From positions 186,001 to 250,000 of the forward strand of contig NZ_JAVCWH010000001.1 in the NCBI RefSeq assembly GCF_030846195.1: a stretch of 64,000 nucleotides of DNA. Direction: 5' to 3'. Positions within the stretch are counted from its first letter, which is position 1. Every line of letters starts with the position of its first letter. The DNA is from Paracoccus yibinensis. GTDB lineage: Bacteria > Pseudomonadota > Alphaproteobacteria > Rhodobacterales > Rhodobacteraceae. Position numbers and translations under genes: made by a program. The notes below the pieces were generated by a model. That model was given only the letters and a program-made list of their open reading frames with translations. It was not told the origin of the DNA and ran no database searches. Below are positions 1 to 8,463 of this stretch, one piece after another.

Positions 1-782
1 ATTACGAACAGGTCCAGACGCAGATCGACCGGATCACGGTGGAACTGGAACGCCATGAACAGACGCTTCTGAAAGACATCAAGGCGCTGGATCTGCTTTA
101 TGACCATACGCTGAACTTCTATGACGAACTCGCGCTGTATATCGCCGCGGGCGAGGAGAAGCTGCGCGAACTGGACAGCACCGCCGTCCCCGAACTGGAG
201 GCGCGCGTCAGGGCCGCCCCCGAGGACGATCAGGTCATGCAGGCGCAGGCGCTGCGCGACCTGCGGGCGGTCCGCGACGACCTGGAACGGCGGGTCCACG
301 ACCTGAAGTTGACGCGGCAGGTGACGATGCAGTCCCTGCCCTCGATCCGCCTGGTCCAGGAGAACGACAAGTCACTGGTGACGAAGATCAACTCGACATT
401 GGTGAACACGGTGCCGCTGTGGGAAACGCAGCTTGCCCAGGCGGTGACGATCCAGCGCAGCGCCGAAGCCGCGCGCGCGGTCAAGGAGGCCAGCGACCTG
501 ACCAACGACCTGCTGACGCGAAACGCCGACAATCTGCGCCAGGCGAATGTCCAGATCCGCACCCAGACCGAACGCGGCGTCTTCGACATCAACTCGGTCA
601 AGGCCGCGAATGCCCAGCTGATCGCCACGATCGAGGACAGCCTGCGCATCGCCGACGAAGGCCGCGCCCGCCGTGCCGCCGCCGAAAGCGACCTGACGAA
701 GATGGAGGCGGAACTGCGCGACACGCTGGCCCGTGCGACGGCGCAGCGTCAGGGGACGACACCGGGGACGCCCGCACGGTGA
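1..782 (+). CDS. TelA-type toxic anion resistance protein, 5' truncated by window edge
   Basis: C-terminal part of a TelA/KlaA family protein. The frame is already open at the first full codon (position 3), so the N-terminus lies outside the window; about 259 residues are visible, and complete members are usually 350-400. The visible part is charged, helical and coiled-coil-like, with the conserved family stretch NSTLVNTVPLWETQLA about 110 residues before the end, and a disordered Thr/Pro-rich tail. The family is linked to tellurite and other toxic-anion or envelope stress, but its biochemical activity is not established. The stop shares one base with the start of the next gene, so the two are translationally coupled. 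A GTG at 39 is in frame but is internal to the family domain and is not the start. Family call is firm; function is by family only. Confidence 0.85.
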   Translation, partial: YEQVQTQIDRITVELERHEQTLLKDIKALDLLYDHTLNFYDELALYIAAGEEKLRELDSTAVPELEARVRAAPEDDQVMQAQALRDLRAVRDDLERRVHDLKLTRQVTMQSLPSIRLVQENDKSLVTKINSTLVNTVPLWETQLAQAVTIQRSAEAARAVKEASDLTNDLLTRNADNLRQANVQIRTQTERGVFDINSVKAANAQLIATIEDSLRIADEGRARRAAAESDLTKMEAELRDTLARATAQRQGTTPGTPAR

Positions 783-1807
783 TGAAGGAATTGGTTGGAC
801 GGAAAGGCATTCTTTTCCTTTTGGGCTTGCTGGTTCTGACGGCTTGCCAGGTGCCCGAACCTGCACCCGCGCCTGAACCCGCGCCCCGGCCCGTGGCACG
901 GCCTGCCGGGCTTGAACCCTCGCAGGAAGACTTGCGGAAGGCCCGCGCCGAACGCAACCGCGCGGCCAATGCCGCGGCAGCCGAGGCGCGCACCCAGGCC
1001 AGCCTGGTCAGCACCGCGCAGCGGGAATTCTATGCCCGTGCCGAACGCGCCCTGCGCGACCAGGGCCGGTTGCGCCGCGATCGGGTGCCCCTGGATGCGC
1101 CCATCGACGCCGACACGCTGACCCGGAACTTCATCGCCATCGCCTTGCGGGACGAATACGGCACCACCGGCATCCAGCCCGGCAGCCATGATTCCCCGGC
1201 TCCGCTGCGCCGGTGGCAGGATCCGGTCCGCCTGCAGATCGAATTCGGACCGGTCGTGGACGTGGCTAACCGGCGTGCCTATCGGGTCGAGGTCAGCCAA
1301 TTCGCCCAGCGGCTTGCGCAGGCCACCGGCCACGGCGTCTCGCTGACCGACAGCGGCGGCAATTTCGTCGTCCTTGTCCTGTCCGACGACGAACGCCGAG
1401 CCATCGGGCCTCGTCTTGCGCAACTGGTGCCGGGCATTCCGCCAGACGACATCATCGTCATGCAGAACCTGGACGCCGACAACTTCTGCACCGTCTTCGC
1501 CTATTCGCGCGGCGCCGAGCCGGTCTATTCCAACGCCGTCGCCCTGATCCGGGCCGAGCTTCCGCCCCTGCTGCAAAGCTCCTGCATTCACGAGGAACTG
1601 GCGCAGGGCATGGGGCTTGCCAACGACAGCCCCCAGGCGCGCCCGTCGATCTTCAACGACGACGAGGAATTCGCCTTGCTGACCCGGCATGACGAATTGC
1701 TTCTGCGGATCCTTTACGACCCACGCCTGCGTCCCGGCATGTCAGCGTCCGAAGCCGAACCTATCGTCCGCCAGATCGCGACCGAATTGCTGGCGCAAAG
1801 CATCTGA
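782..1807 (+). CDS. DUF2927 domain lipoprotein
   Basis: Predicted outer-membrane or periplasmic lipoprotein of 341 residues. It opens with a short signal sequence and a lipobox (LTAC, Cys about residue 20), then a Pro/Ala-rich linker (PEPAPAPEPAPRPVARP) and an Arg/Ala-rich helical segment. The C-terminal half matches DUF2927 as I know it: a conserved Cys-His-Glu-Glu (SSCIHEELAQGMGLANDSP) and a terminal LLRILYDPRLRPGM motif. That pattern resembles a metalloprotease-like fold, but a zinc-binding HExxH is not present and no activity can be claimed. The ATG overlaps the TelA stop (TGATG), and an earlier in-frame ATG at 419 would bury the signal peptide, so 782 is chosen. It forms one operon with the TelA gene. 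Confidence 0.85.
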   Translation: MKELVGRKGILFLLGLLVLTACQVPEPAPAPEPAPRPVARPAGLEPSQEDLRKARAERNRAANAAAAEARTQASLVSTAQREFYARAERALRDQGRLRRDRVPLDAPIDADTLTRNFIAIALRDEYGTTGIQPGSHDSPAPLRRWQDPVRLQIEFGPVVDVANRRAYRVEVSQFAQRLAQATGHGVSLTDSGGNFVVLVLSDDERRAIGPRLAQLVPGIPPDDIIVMQNLDADNFCTVFAYSRGAEPVYSNAVALIRAELPPLLQSSCIHEELAQGMGLANDSPQARPSIFNDDEEFALLTRHDELLLRILYDPRLRPGMSASEAEPIVRQIATELLAQSI

Positions 1808-1816
1808 CTTGCGCCG

Positions 1817-1849
1817 GCCCCTGCCTTGGCAGCATACAAGGACAGGGGC
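1817..1849. repeat. Intergenic inverted repeat before the SPFH gene
   Basis: Arms at 1817-1828 and 1837-1849 pair over 12 bp with one bulged A and an 8-base loop. No T-run follows on either strand, so it is not a classical intrinsic terminator. It sits between the DUF2927 stop and the Shine-Dalgarno of the SPFH gene (GGAGGG at 1857-1862) and could end or tune transcription inside the cluster. Confidence 0.5.
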
Positions 1850-1866
1850 ACCCGGCGGAGGGAAAG

Positions 1867-2976
1867 ATGGCAATCTTCGACATTCTCGGCGGCGAGTTCA
1901 TCGAGGTCATCGAATGGACCGACGACACGCGCGACACGATGGTCTGGCGTTATCCGACCGTCGGCAACGCGATTAAATACGGCGCCAAGCTGACCGTCCG
2001 CGAAGGGCAGGCCGCCGTCTTCGTGCATGAGGGCCAGCTTGCCGACACCTTCGGCCCCGGCCTTTACATGCTTGAAACCAACAACCTGCCGATCCTGACG
2101 CGGTTGCAGCATTGGGATCACGGGTTCCGCAGCCCCTTCAAGTCCGAGATCTATTTCGTCAGCACCACGCGGTTCAACGACCTCAAATGGGGCACGCGAA
2201 ACCCGATCATGGCGCGCGATCCCGAATTCGGTCCGGTCCGCCTGCGGGCCTTCGGGACCTATTCGATGCGCGTGACCGACCCTGCGCGCTTCATGACGGA
2301 AATCGTGGGCACCGACGGCGAATTCACCCGCGACGAGATCGCCTTCCAGATCCGCAACGTCATCGTGCAGGAATTTTCCCGCGTCATCGCTGGGTCGGGG
2401 ATCCCGGTCCTGGACATGGCCGCGAATACCGATCAGCTGGGCAAGCTGGTCGCCCAGGCCATCGAACCGACGATCGCGGCCTATGGCATCTCCATTCCCG
2501 AATTCTACATCGAAAACATCAGCCTGCCCCAGGAAGTCGAGAAGATGCTGGACAAGCGCACCTCGATGGGGATCCTGGGCGATCTGGACCGCTTCGGCCA
2601 GTATGCGGCTGGCGAGGCCATGGTGAACGCCAGCCAGAACCCCGGCGCGGCGGGGGCCGGAATGGGCGCGGCCATGGGCGCGGCGATGGGCATGGGCATC
2701 ACCCGGCCTGCGGCGGGACCATGGGGCAGCGCACAGCAAGCCGGGGCCATGCCGCCTCCCTTGCCCGGCCCGACCGAAGCCGCCTGGCACGTCGCGCTGA
2801 ACGGCACGGCCCAGGGTCCGTTCGACCTGGCGGGTCTGGAACGCCTGGCCACAGAAGGCCGCTTCGGGAACGAAACGCTGGTCTGGACGCCCGGTCAGGA
2901 CGGCTGGCGCAAGGCCGGCGACATCCCCGATCTGGCGAGGCTGTTTCCGACCATGCCGCCGCCCCTGCCCGGCTGA
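1867..2976 (+). CDS. SPFH/band-7 domain protein with C-terminal GYF_2 domain
   Basis: 369-residue cytosolic or membrane-associated protein. Residues about 1-250 are an SPFH domain of the YdjI/'virion core protein-like' group (MAIFDILGGEFIEVIEW start, then VREGQAAVFVHEG and ILTRLQHWDHGF). A low-complexity Gly/Ala/Met linker (GMGAAMGAAMGMG) follows at about 260-285. Residues about 305-365 form a GYF_2 domain with the typical WHVALNGTAQGPFDLAGLER and LVWTPGQDGWRKAGDI motifs. Such proteins scaffold membrane microdomains, and GYF_2 modules bind proline-rich partners or the membrane. A strong GGAGGG lies 4 bases before the ATG. The zinc-ribbon gene follows after 3 bases, a pairing common in predicted envelope-stress clusters. 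No transmembrane segment is seen. Confidence 0.88.
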   Translation: MAIFDILGGEFIEVIEWTDDTRDTMVWRYPTVGNAIKYGAKLTVREGQAAVFVHEGQLADTFGPGLYMLETNNLPILTRLQHWDHGFRSPFKSEIYFVSTTRFNDLKWGTRNPIMARDPEFGPVRLRAFGTYSMRVTDPARFMTEIVGTDGEFTRDEIAFQIRNVIVQEFSRVIAGSGIPVLDMAANTDQLGKLVAQAIEPTIAAYGISIPEFYIENISLPQEVEKMLDKRTSMGILGDLDRFGQYAAGEAMVNASQNPGAAGAGMGAAMGAAMGMGITRPAAGPWGSAQQAGAMPPPLPGPTEAAWHVALNGTAQGPFDLAGLERLATEGRFGNETLVWTPGQDGWRKAGDIPDLARLFPTMPPPLPG

Positions 2977-2979
2977 TCC

Positions 2980-4227
2980 ATGCCGACCCCTCGGGCTGAA
3001 CACCGCTATCCCTGCGAACAATGCGGGGCCAGCCTGCGTTTCCAGCCGGGCCAGCAGATGCTGGTCTGTGACTGGTGTGGACACAGGCAGGCCATCGGCG
3101 ACGGTCCTGCCCGCGCACCCGCCCGTCAGCCGCATGGCGGGGCCGATGGTGCCGAGGCGATCCTGGCCGATCCCGAAACGGGCCGTGCGCTGCAATGGGA
3201 TGCGGGCCACAAATCCCCGGATCTGGTTGAAATTCCGTTGGAACAGGGTCTGCGCCTGGACGCCGGGTCCGATCTGGCGGAAACGGTCCGGCTGCTTTCC
3301 TGCCCGAACTGCGGCGCCCATATCGAGATCGGCACCTCGGTCCACTCGAATGTCTGCCCGTTCTGCGCCACCCCTGTCGTCACCGACACCGGCGCAAGTC
3401 GCAAGATAAAGCCGCAGGGGGTTATGCCCTTTCGTCTGACCGAGGATCAGGCCCACAAGGCGATGCAGGAATGGCTGAAGGGGTTGTGGTTCGCACCGTC
3501 CGGCCTGACCGCCTATGCCAGGCGCAGCCGGCGGATGCGCGGCGTCTATTCGCCCTATTGGACCTTCGATGCCAGCACCCGGTCGCGCTATGTGGGCCAA
3601 CGTGGTGACTATTATTATGAAACCGTATGGGTAACGCAGCAGGTCAATGGCCGCAGCCAGCAGGTTGCCCGCCAGGTCCGCCGAACCCGCTGGCGTCCGG
3701 CAGCGGGCCAGGTCGCGCGGAATTTCAACGATGTTCTGGTGCTGGCCTCGGCATCGCTGCCGCACAGGATCGTGGATGGGTTGACGCCCTGGGATCTGTC
3801 CCACCTGCGCCCCTATCGCCCCGATTACCTGGCGGGCCTGGAATCCGAGGCCTATACGATCCCCCTGGCCGAGGGACACAAGACCGCAAGGGCGGAAATG
3901 GCGGGCGTCATCCTGAACGATGCCCGCCGCGACATCGGCGGCGACGAACAGCGCGTGGATCACATCCAGACCGACCACACGGACGAGACGTTCAAGCACA
4001 TCATGCTGCCGATCTGGACCGCCGCCTATCGTTACAACGGCAAGAGCTATCGCTTTGTCGTCAACGGGCAGTCCGGGCGGGTCATGGGCGAGCGCCCCTG
4101 GTCGATCTGGAAAATAGCCGCCGCCGTCATCGCCGCTCTGGTTGCGGTAACGGCTTTCCTGTATCTGGCCGAGGCAGGGGGCTATATCGACATGCAGATG
4201 GACGATGTCGTCATCCAGGGTTTTTGA
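2980..4227 (+). CDS. Zinc-ribbon (TFIIB-like) protein with C-terminal membrane anchor
   Basis: 415 residues. Two CxxC pairs near the N-terminus (CEQCG at about residue 9 and CDWCG at about 29) form the first zinc ribbon; a second pair of knuckles lies at about 108-130 (CPNCGAHIE and CPFCATP). The middle holds a Tyr/Arg-rich region (YSPYWTFDASTRSRYVGQRG) typical of the family often mis-named 'primosomal protein N'/helicase'; no helicase motifs are present. A single hydrophobic helix close to the end (about 380-402) should anchor it in the membrane with most of the protein in the cytosol. The start is 3 bases after the SPFH stop, so the two are almost certainly co-expressed. Function is unknown; the neighbours suggest an envelope-stress complex. 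Confidence 0.82.
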   Translation: MPTPRAEHRYPCEQCGASLRFQPGQQMLVCDWCGHRQAIGDGPARAPARQPHGGADGAEAILADPETGRALQWDAGHKSPDLVEIPLEQGLRLDAGSDLAETVRLLSCPNCGAHIEIGTSVHSNVCPFCATPVVTDTGASRKIKPQGVMPFRLTEDQAHKAMQEWLKGLWFAPSGLTAYARRSRRMRGVYSPYWTFDASTRSRYVGQRGDYYYETVWVTQQVNGRSQQVARQVRRTRWRPAAGQVARNFNDVLVLASASLPHRIVDGLTPWDLSHLRPYRPDYLAGLESEAYTIPLAEGHKTARAEMAGVILNDARRDIGGDEQRVDHIQTDHTDETFKHIMLPIWTAAYRYNGKSYRFVVNGQSGRVMGERPWSIWKIAAAVIAALVAVTAFLYLAEAGGYIDMQMDDVVIQGF

Positions 4228-4240
4228 GCGGGAGGGGACG

Positions 4241-5152
4241 ATGATCCTGTGTGCGGGCGAATCGCTGATCGACATGGTGCCGGAAGACGGGGCGTTTCGC
4301 CCCCTGGTGGGCGGTTCGGTCTATAATACGGCCATCGCCCTTGGACGACTGGGCGAGCCTGCCGCCTATTTCTGGCCGATCAGCCGCGATCCGTTCGGCG
4401 ACATGCTGCTGCGCCCCCTGTCCGAGGCAGGGGTGAACACCGATCTGTGTCCACGCACGGACCGGCTGACCACGCTAGCCCTTGTGACGCTGACCGGAGG
4501 TGAAGCGCGCTATTCCTTCTATGACGAAGGTTCGGCCGGACGAATGCTGAAGCCCGACGACATCCCGACCCTGCCTGGCCTTGTCGAGGCCATTTTTGTT
4601 GGCGGTATCAGCCTTGTCCCCGATCCCTGCGGCGCGGCCATCGAGGCGCTGATCGAAAAGGATGGCGGCAGGCTGCCGGTGATGCTGGACCCGAACATTC
4701 GGCCTTTCTTCATTGCCGATGCCGATGCGTATCGGGCGCGTCTCGCGCGCCTGATCGGGCAGGCCGATATCGTGAAGCTGTCGGGCGACGATCTGGCATG
4801 GCTTTATCCGGGCGAAAGCCCCGACGCGGCCATCCGAAAGGTGCTGGAGCAGGGTCCACGGCTGGTCCTGCAAACGGGGGGGGCTGCGGGTGCGCAGGCG
4901 CATTGGTCGGGCGAAACTGTCGCGGCCCCCGCCATTCGCGTAACGGTCGCCGACACCATCGGCGCGGGCGACACCTTCAATGCGGGCGTTCTGGCAAGCC
5001 TTCGCCGTCAGGGCGTCCTGTCCAAGGCGGGACTGGCCGCAATCACGGCGGAACAGATCACCGCCGCCCTGACACTAGGCACGCAGGCCGCATCGATTAC
5101 CGTGTCCCGACCCGGTGCCAATCCGCCTTGGGCGCACGAGATGCCGGCCTGA
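4241..5152 (+). CDS. PfkB-family carbohydrate kinase (fructokinase-like)
   Basis: 303-residue ribokinase/PfkB-fold sugar kinase. The N-terminal CAGESLIDMVP is the usual first strand, GGSVYNTAIALGRLG is the substrate-binding PfkB signature 1, and DTIGAGDTFNAGVLASL near residue 245 is signature 2 with the catalytic Asp of the GAGD anion hole. It phosphorylates a sugar with ATP; fructose is the commonest substrate in this clade but the sequence does not settle it. An upstream in-frame ATG at 4205 overlaps the preceding gene, whereas GGAGGGG at 4231-4237 precedes the ATG at 4241 and fits the family start. It follows the stress cluster by 13 bases, and trpC starts 42 bases downstream. Confidence 0.88.
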   Translation: MILCAGESLIDMVPEDGAFRPLVGGSVYNTAIALGRLGEPAAYFWPISRDPFGDMLLRPLSEAGVNTDLCPRTDRLTTLALVTLTGGEARYSFYDEGSAGRMLKPDDIPTLPGLVEAIFVGGISLVPDPCGAAIEALIEKDGGRLPVMLDPNIRPFFIADADAYRARLARLIGQADIVKLSGDDLAWLYPGESPDAAIRKVLEQGPRLVLQTGGAAGAQAHWSGETVAAPAIRVTVADTIGAGDTFNAGVLASLRRQGVLSKAGLAAITAEQITAALTLGTQAASITVSRPGANPPWAHEMPA

Positions 5153-5194
5153 ACGCCCTTTCCGAACCGCGCAAGCGGCGCTAGAACCGTTCGC

Positions 5195-5986
5195 ATGGAC
5201 ATTCTGGACAAGATCAAGGCCTACAAGCTGGACGAGATCGCCGCCGCCAAGGCTGCCCGTCCGCTGGCCGATATCGACGCGGCCGCCCGCGCCGCGCCGG
5301 CCCCTCGCGGCTTTGCCCGCGCCCTGACGGCCAAAGCTGCGACCGGCCCGGCGCTGATTGCGGAGATCAAGAAGGCCAGTCCCTCCAAGGGGCTGATCCG
5401 ACCGGACTTCGATCCTCCAGCGCTTGCAAGGGCCTATCAGGCGGGCGGGGCAGCTTGTCTGTCGGTTCTGACGGACGCCCCCAGCTTTCAGGGGGCGCCG
5501 GAATACCTGACGGCGGCCCGCGACGCCTGTTCGTTGCCCGTGCTGCGCAAGGATTTCCTCTATGACCCCTATCAGGTGGCCGAGGCGCGGTCCTGGGGCG
5601 CCGATTGCATCCTGATCATCATGGCTTCGGTCGATGACGCCCTTGCAGCCGAGCTTGAAGACGCTGCCTTCCACTGGGGCATGGACGCCCTGATCGAGGT
5701 TCATGATGCTGCGGAACTGGATCGCGCCTTGCAGCTGAAATCGCCACTGATCGGGATAAATAACCGAAACCTCAAGACCTTCGATCTGTCATTGAATGTA
5801 ACACGCGAACTTGCCCCACGGATTCCGGCGGACCGCGACATCGTTTGCGAAAGCGGTTTGTTCACCGCCGCCGATCTTGCCGCGATGATGCCGATCGGTG
5901 CCCGGCGCTTCCTGATCGGCGAAAGCCTGATGCGTCAGGCCGATGTGACCTCTGCCACGCGGCACATCCTGGATGTCGCCGCATGA
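5195..5986 (+). CDS. trpC: Indole-3-glycerol phosphate synthase
   Basis: 263-residue TIM-barrel enzyme that closes the indole ring, converting carboxyphenylaminodeoxyribulose phosphate to indole-3-glycerol phosphate in tryptophan synthesis. Diagnostic motifs are [12 protein letters not shown] (about residue 52, catalytic Lys), [16 protein letters not shown] (about 113), [10 protein letters not shown] (about 185) and SGLF/GESLMR near the end. Length is normal for a monofunctional TrpC. The stop TGA overlaps the moaC ATG (ATGA), so the two are coupled. trpD, the usual upstream neighbour in Rhodobacterales, is not directly adjacent here; the gene before it is a sugar kinase. Confidence 0.96.
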   Translation: MDILDKIKAYKLDEIAAAKAARPLADIDAAARAAPAPRGFARALTAKAATGPALIAEIKKASPSKGLIRPDFDPPALARAYQAGGAACLSVLTDAPSFQGAPEYLTAARDACSLPVLRKDFLYDPYQVAEARSWGADCILIIMASVDDALAAELEDAAFHWGMDALIEVHDAAELDRALQLKSPLIGINNRNLKTFDLSLNVTRELAPRIPADRDIVCESGLFTAADLAAMMPIGARRFLIGESLMRQADVTSATRHILDVAA

Positions 5987-6456
5987 GCCTGACTCATTTC
6001 GATGCCTCCGGCCAGGCTCATATGGTCGATGTCTCCGACAAGGCCGTGACTGCGCGCGAGGCCGTGGCCGAAGGCTGCGTCACGATGCTGCCCGAGACCC
6101 TCGCCCTTGCGCAGGGCGGCGCAGCCAAGGGCGACGTGATGGGCGTCGCCCGTCTGGCGGGGATCATGGCCTCCAAACGCACCGCCGACCTGATCCCGTT
6201 GTGCCATCCCCTGCCGATCAGCAAGGTCTCGGTCGATCTGGTGCCGGATCCGGCCTTGCCCGGCATCCGCGTCACCGCAACCGTCCGCACCACGGGCCAG
6301 ACCGGGGTCGAGATGGAGGCGCTGACTGCCGTGTCGGTGGCGTGCCTGACCATCTATGACATGCTGAAGGCGGCCGAGAAGTCCATGACCATTGGCAGTA
6401 TCCGTCTTGTCCGCAAAAGTGGCGGAGAGTCAGGGGATTACGAGGCCTATCTGTGA
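5983..6456 (+). CDS. moaC: Cyclic pyranopterin monophosphate synthase
   Basis: 157-residue MoaC, the second step of molybdenum cofactor synthesis (cyclic dehydro-GTP derivative to cPMP). Recognised by [18 protein letters not shown] at the N-terminus, the active-site [13 protein letters not shown] (about residue 70) and [20 protein letters not shown] (about 108). It is hexameric and cytosolic in characterised members. ATGA overlap with trpC in front, and its own stop overlaps the GTG of moeA, so trpC-moaC-moeA is translated as one coupled unit. The longer frame beginning at 5845 lies inside trpC and is not used. Confidence 0.96.
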   Translation: MSLTHFDASGQAHMVDVSDKAVTAREAVAEGCVTMLPETLALAQGGAAKGDVMGVARLAGIMASKRTADLIPLCHPLPISKVSVDLVPDPALPGIRVTATVRTTGQTGVEMEALTAVSVACLTIYDMLKAAEKSMTIGSIRLVRKSGGESGDYEAYL

Positions 6457-7631
6457 TAACGGTAGAACAGGCCCTCGCTCAAGTCCTGTCGCTGGCACCC
6501 CCGCCGGTGTCGGAGATCGTTCCCTTGCATCAGGCTTGGGGCCGCGCTCTGCTGGAGCCCGCAATCTCGCGGATGACGCAGCCGCCCTTTGCGGCCTCGG
6601 CGATGGACGGTTATGCCGTCCGCTCCTCGGACATCGGCCAGTCGCTGACCGTCATCGGAGAAGCCGCCGCAGGACATCCCCATGCCGGGCGGGCGATCGC
6701 GGGAACGGCTGTCAGGATCTTTACCGGGGCGCCCGTCCCGGAGGGTTATGACCGCGTGATCATGCAGGAAAACGTCCTGCGCGAGGGAGATCGGATCACG
6801 GTCACGGACCCGGCAGGCGGGAGCAACATCCGCCCGGCAGGGGACGATTTCCGTAAGGGCGACCATTTTGCACCCGGACGTCGGCTTCGCGCGGCGGATA
6901 TCGCGCTGCTGGCGGCGATGAACATTCCTGCCGTCACGGTTTCCACCCGCCCGCGTATCGCGATCCTGGCAGGAGGAGATGAGCTGGTGTCACCCGGCAC
7001 CGTCCCGGCCCCCGGTCAGATCATCAGTTCAAACGATCTGGCCATTGCCGCACTTGTTCGGGAATCGGGCGGAGAGGCGGATGTCCTTCCGATCGCCCGG
7101 GATACCGAGGACAGCCTTCGAGCAGGGTTCGCAGCGGCCAGGGATGCCGATCTGCTTGTCACGATTGGCGGGGCCTCGGTTGGGGATCACGATCTGATCG
7201 GCAAGGTTGCGGCGGACCAGGGGCTTGATCTTGCCTTCCACAAGATCGCCATGCGTCCGGGAAAGCCCTTGATGGGGGGCCAGCTGAACGGAAAGCCCAT
7301 GCTGGGCCTTCCGGGCAATCCGGTATCGGCAATCATTTGCGGCATCTTGTTCATGCAACCTCTAATCGCAGCGATGCAGGGCTTGCATAAGCCTCGACCG
7401 GTGCTGAAAGCGCGGCTTGCCGACGATCTTCCAGCCGAAGGAAACCGGCAGCATTATCTGCGCGCCACCCTCCAGGATGGGGGTGATCTGCCCTTGATCC
7501 GTCCTTTCCCCAGTCAGGATTCGGCGCGGTTGTCGCTGATGGCCCGCGCGGATGCCCTGCTGGTGCGGCCTGGGAGCGATCCGCCTCGTGCTGCGGGGGA
7601 CATCGTCGATTTCCTTCCGTTGTCCGGCTGA
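6453..7631 (+). CDS. moeA: Molybdopterin molybdotransferase
   Basis: 392-residue MoeA (Glp), which inserts molybdate into adenylated molybdopterin. Typical motifs are [13 protein letters not shown] at about residue 46, [18 protein letters not shown] at about 90, the MoCF-binding core [14 protein letters not shown] and the C-terminal domain with [13 protein letters not shown]. The GTG start overlaps the moaC stop (GTGA), which decides it; no competing ATG fits the family N-terminus. Cytosolic. moaA and moaB are not in view. An 80-base gap with a strong promoter separates it from lexA, so lexA has its own transcription start. Confidence 0.95.
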   Translation: MITVEQALAQVLSLAPPPVSEIVPLHQAWGRALLEPAISRMTQPPFAASAMDGYAVRSSDIGQSLTVIGEAAAGHPHAGRAIAGTAVRIFTGAPVPEGYDRVIMQENVLREGDRITVTDPAGGSNIRPAGDDFRKGDHFAPGRRLRAADIALLAAMNIPAVTVSTRPRIAILAGGDELVSPGTVPAPGQIISSNDLAIAALVRESGGEADVLPIARDTEDSLRAGFAAARDADLLVTIGGASVGDHDLIGKVAADQGLDLAFHKIAMRPGKPLMGGQLNGKPMLGLPGNPVSAIICGILFMQPLIAAMQGLHKPRPVLKARLADDLPAEGNRQHYLRATLQDGGDLPLIRPFPSQDSARLSLMARADALLVRPGSDPPRAAGDIVDFLPLSG

Positions 7632-7668
7632 GGATTAACTAAATTTTCAGTTCCTTATGCTCTGTTTG

Positions 7669-7697
7669 TTGACGCGATTCAGCTTGTGCGATAGAAC
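7669..7697 (+). promoter_or_regulatory. Predicted sigma-70 promoter of lexA
   Basis: TTGACG at 7669-7674, a 17-base spacer, then TAGAAC at 7692-7697. The -10 overlaps the first GAAC of the LexA box. A start point near 7704 would give an almost leaderless message for an ATG at 7715 and a leader of about 30 bases for 7733, which favours 7733 as the true lexA start. Confidence 0.65.
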
Positions 7698-7708
7698 AGA
7701 AAAGGAAC
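7694..7708. promoter_or_regulatory. LexA box (GTTC-N7-GTTC type) at lexA
   Basis: GAAC at 7694-7697, seven bases, GAAC at 7705-7708. On the minus strand this is GTTC-N7-GTTC, the direct-repeat LexA box known for alphaproteobacteria. It covers the -10 element and start point of the predicted promoter, so binding would block polymerase and give autorepression. Confidence 0.8.
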
Positions 7709-7732
7709 AAGAAGATGCCGGGGATGGATGCG

Positions 7733-8449
7733 ATGCTGACGAAAAAGCAGATTCAACTGCTGGATTTCATTCAGAAACGCATGGCTCGCGACGGTGTGCC
7801 GCCGTCCTTCGATGAAATGAAGGAAGCCCTGGACCTGCGGTCCAAGTCCGGGATCCACCGGCTTGTCACTGCGCTCGAGGAACGGGGCTTCATCCGCCGC
7901 CTTCCTCACCGGGCACGCGCCCTGGAAATCGTGCGTCTTCCCAATGCGCTGCTTGCCGATGCCGACGCCGAGACGGCTGCTTCCAAACAAGGCTTCACGC
8001 CGCGCGTTGTTTCCTCGGCCAAACCTCCGCGTCCGCGGGGGGCGATCACGATCGCCGACAGTCCGGCGGTCGAACTGCCGCTGATGGGCCGGATCGCTGC
8101 CGGTGTGCCGATCGAGGCGATTTCGGAAGTCTCGCACCATGTCGCCGTCCCGGGTACCATGCTGTCCGGGCGCGAACATCACTATGCACTCGAGGTGCAA
8201 GGCGACTCGATGATCGAGGCCGGGATAAACGACGGGGACGTGGTCGTGATCCGGGAACAGGACACGGCCGATAATGGCGACATCATCGTGGCCTTGGTGG
8301 ACGGCAACGAAGCCACGCTCAAACGCTATCGCCGCAAGGGGGGCATGATCGCGCTGGAAGCGGCTAACCCGACCTATGAAACCCGGATCCTGCCCGAGGA
8401 TCGGGTGCGCATTCAGGGACGCCTCGTCGGACTGATCCGCAGCTACTGA
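7733..8449 (+). CDS. lexA: SOS repressor LexA
   Basis: 238 residues from this ATG. Residues 1-65 are the winged helix ([16 protein letters not shown], then the recognition helix around [17 protein letters not shown], with the RSKSG feature of alphaproteobacterial LexA). The self-cleavage site is Ala123-Gly124 in GRIAAGVP, and the catalytic pair is Ser159 ([10 protein letters not shown]) and Lys197 ([11 protein letters not shown]). RecA filaments trigger cleavage after DNA damage. ATGs at 7715 and 7724 are also in frame; AAGGA at 7702-7706 would suit 7715, but the promoter position and the family N-terminus MLTKKQ favour 7733. A LexA box lies just upstream. Confidence 0.95.
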   Translation: MLTKKQIQLLDFIQKRMARDGVPPSFDEMKEALDLRSKSGIHRLVTALEERGFIRRLPHRARALEIVRLPNALLADADAETAASKQGFTPRVVSSAKPPRPRGAITIADSPAVELPLMGRIAAGVPIEAISEVSHHVAVPGTMLSGREHHYALEVQGDSMIEAGINDGDVVVIREQDTADNGDIIVALVDGNEATLKRYRRKGGMIALEAANPTYETRILPEDRVRIQGRLVGLIRSY

Positions 8450-8463
8450 TCCGGCGTCCAGAT

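Noticed and set aside
1714..4275. 853-codon open frame on the minus strand
   Set aside because: Antisense to the DUF2927, SPFH and zinc-ribbon genes, which have recognised domains, signal peptide and ribosome-binding sites; long antisense frames are expected at this GC content.
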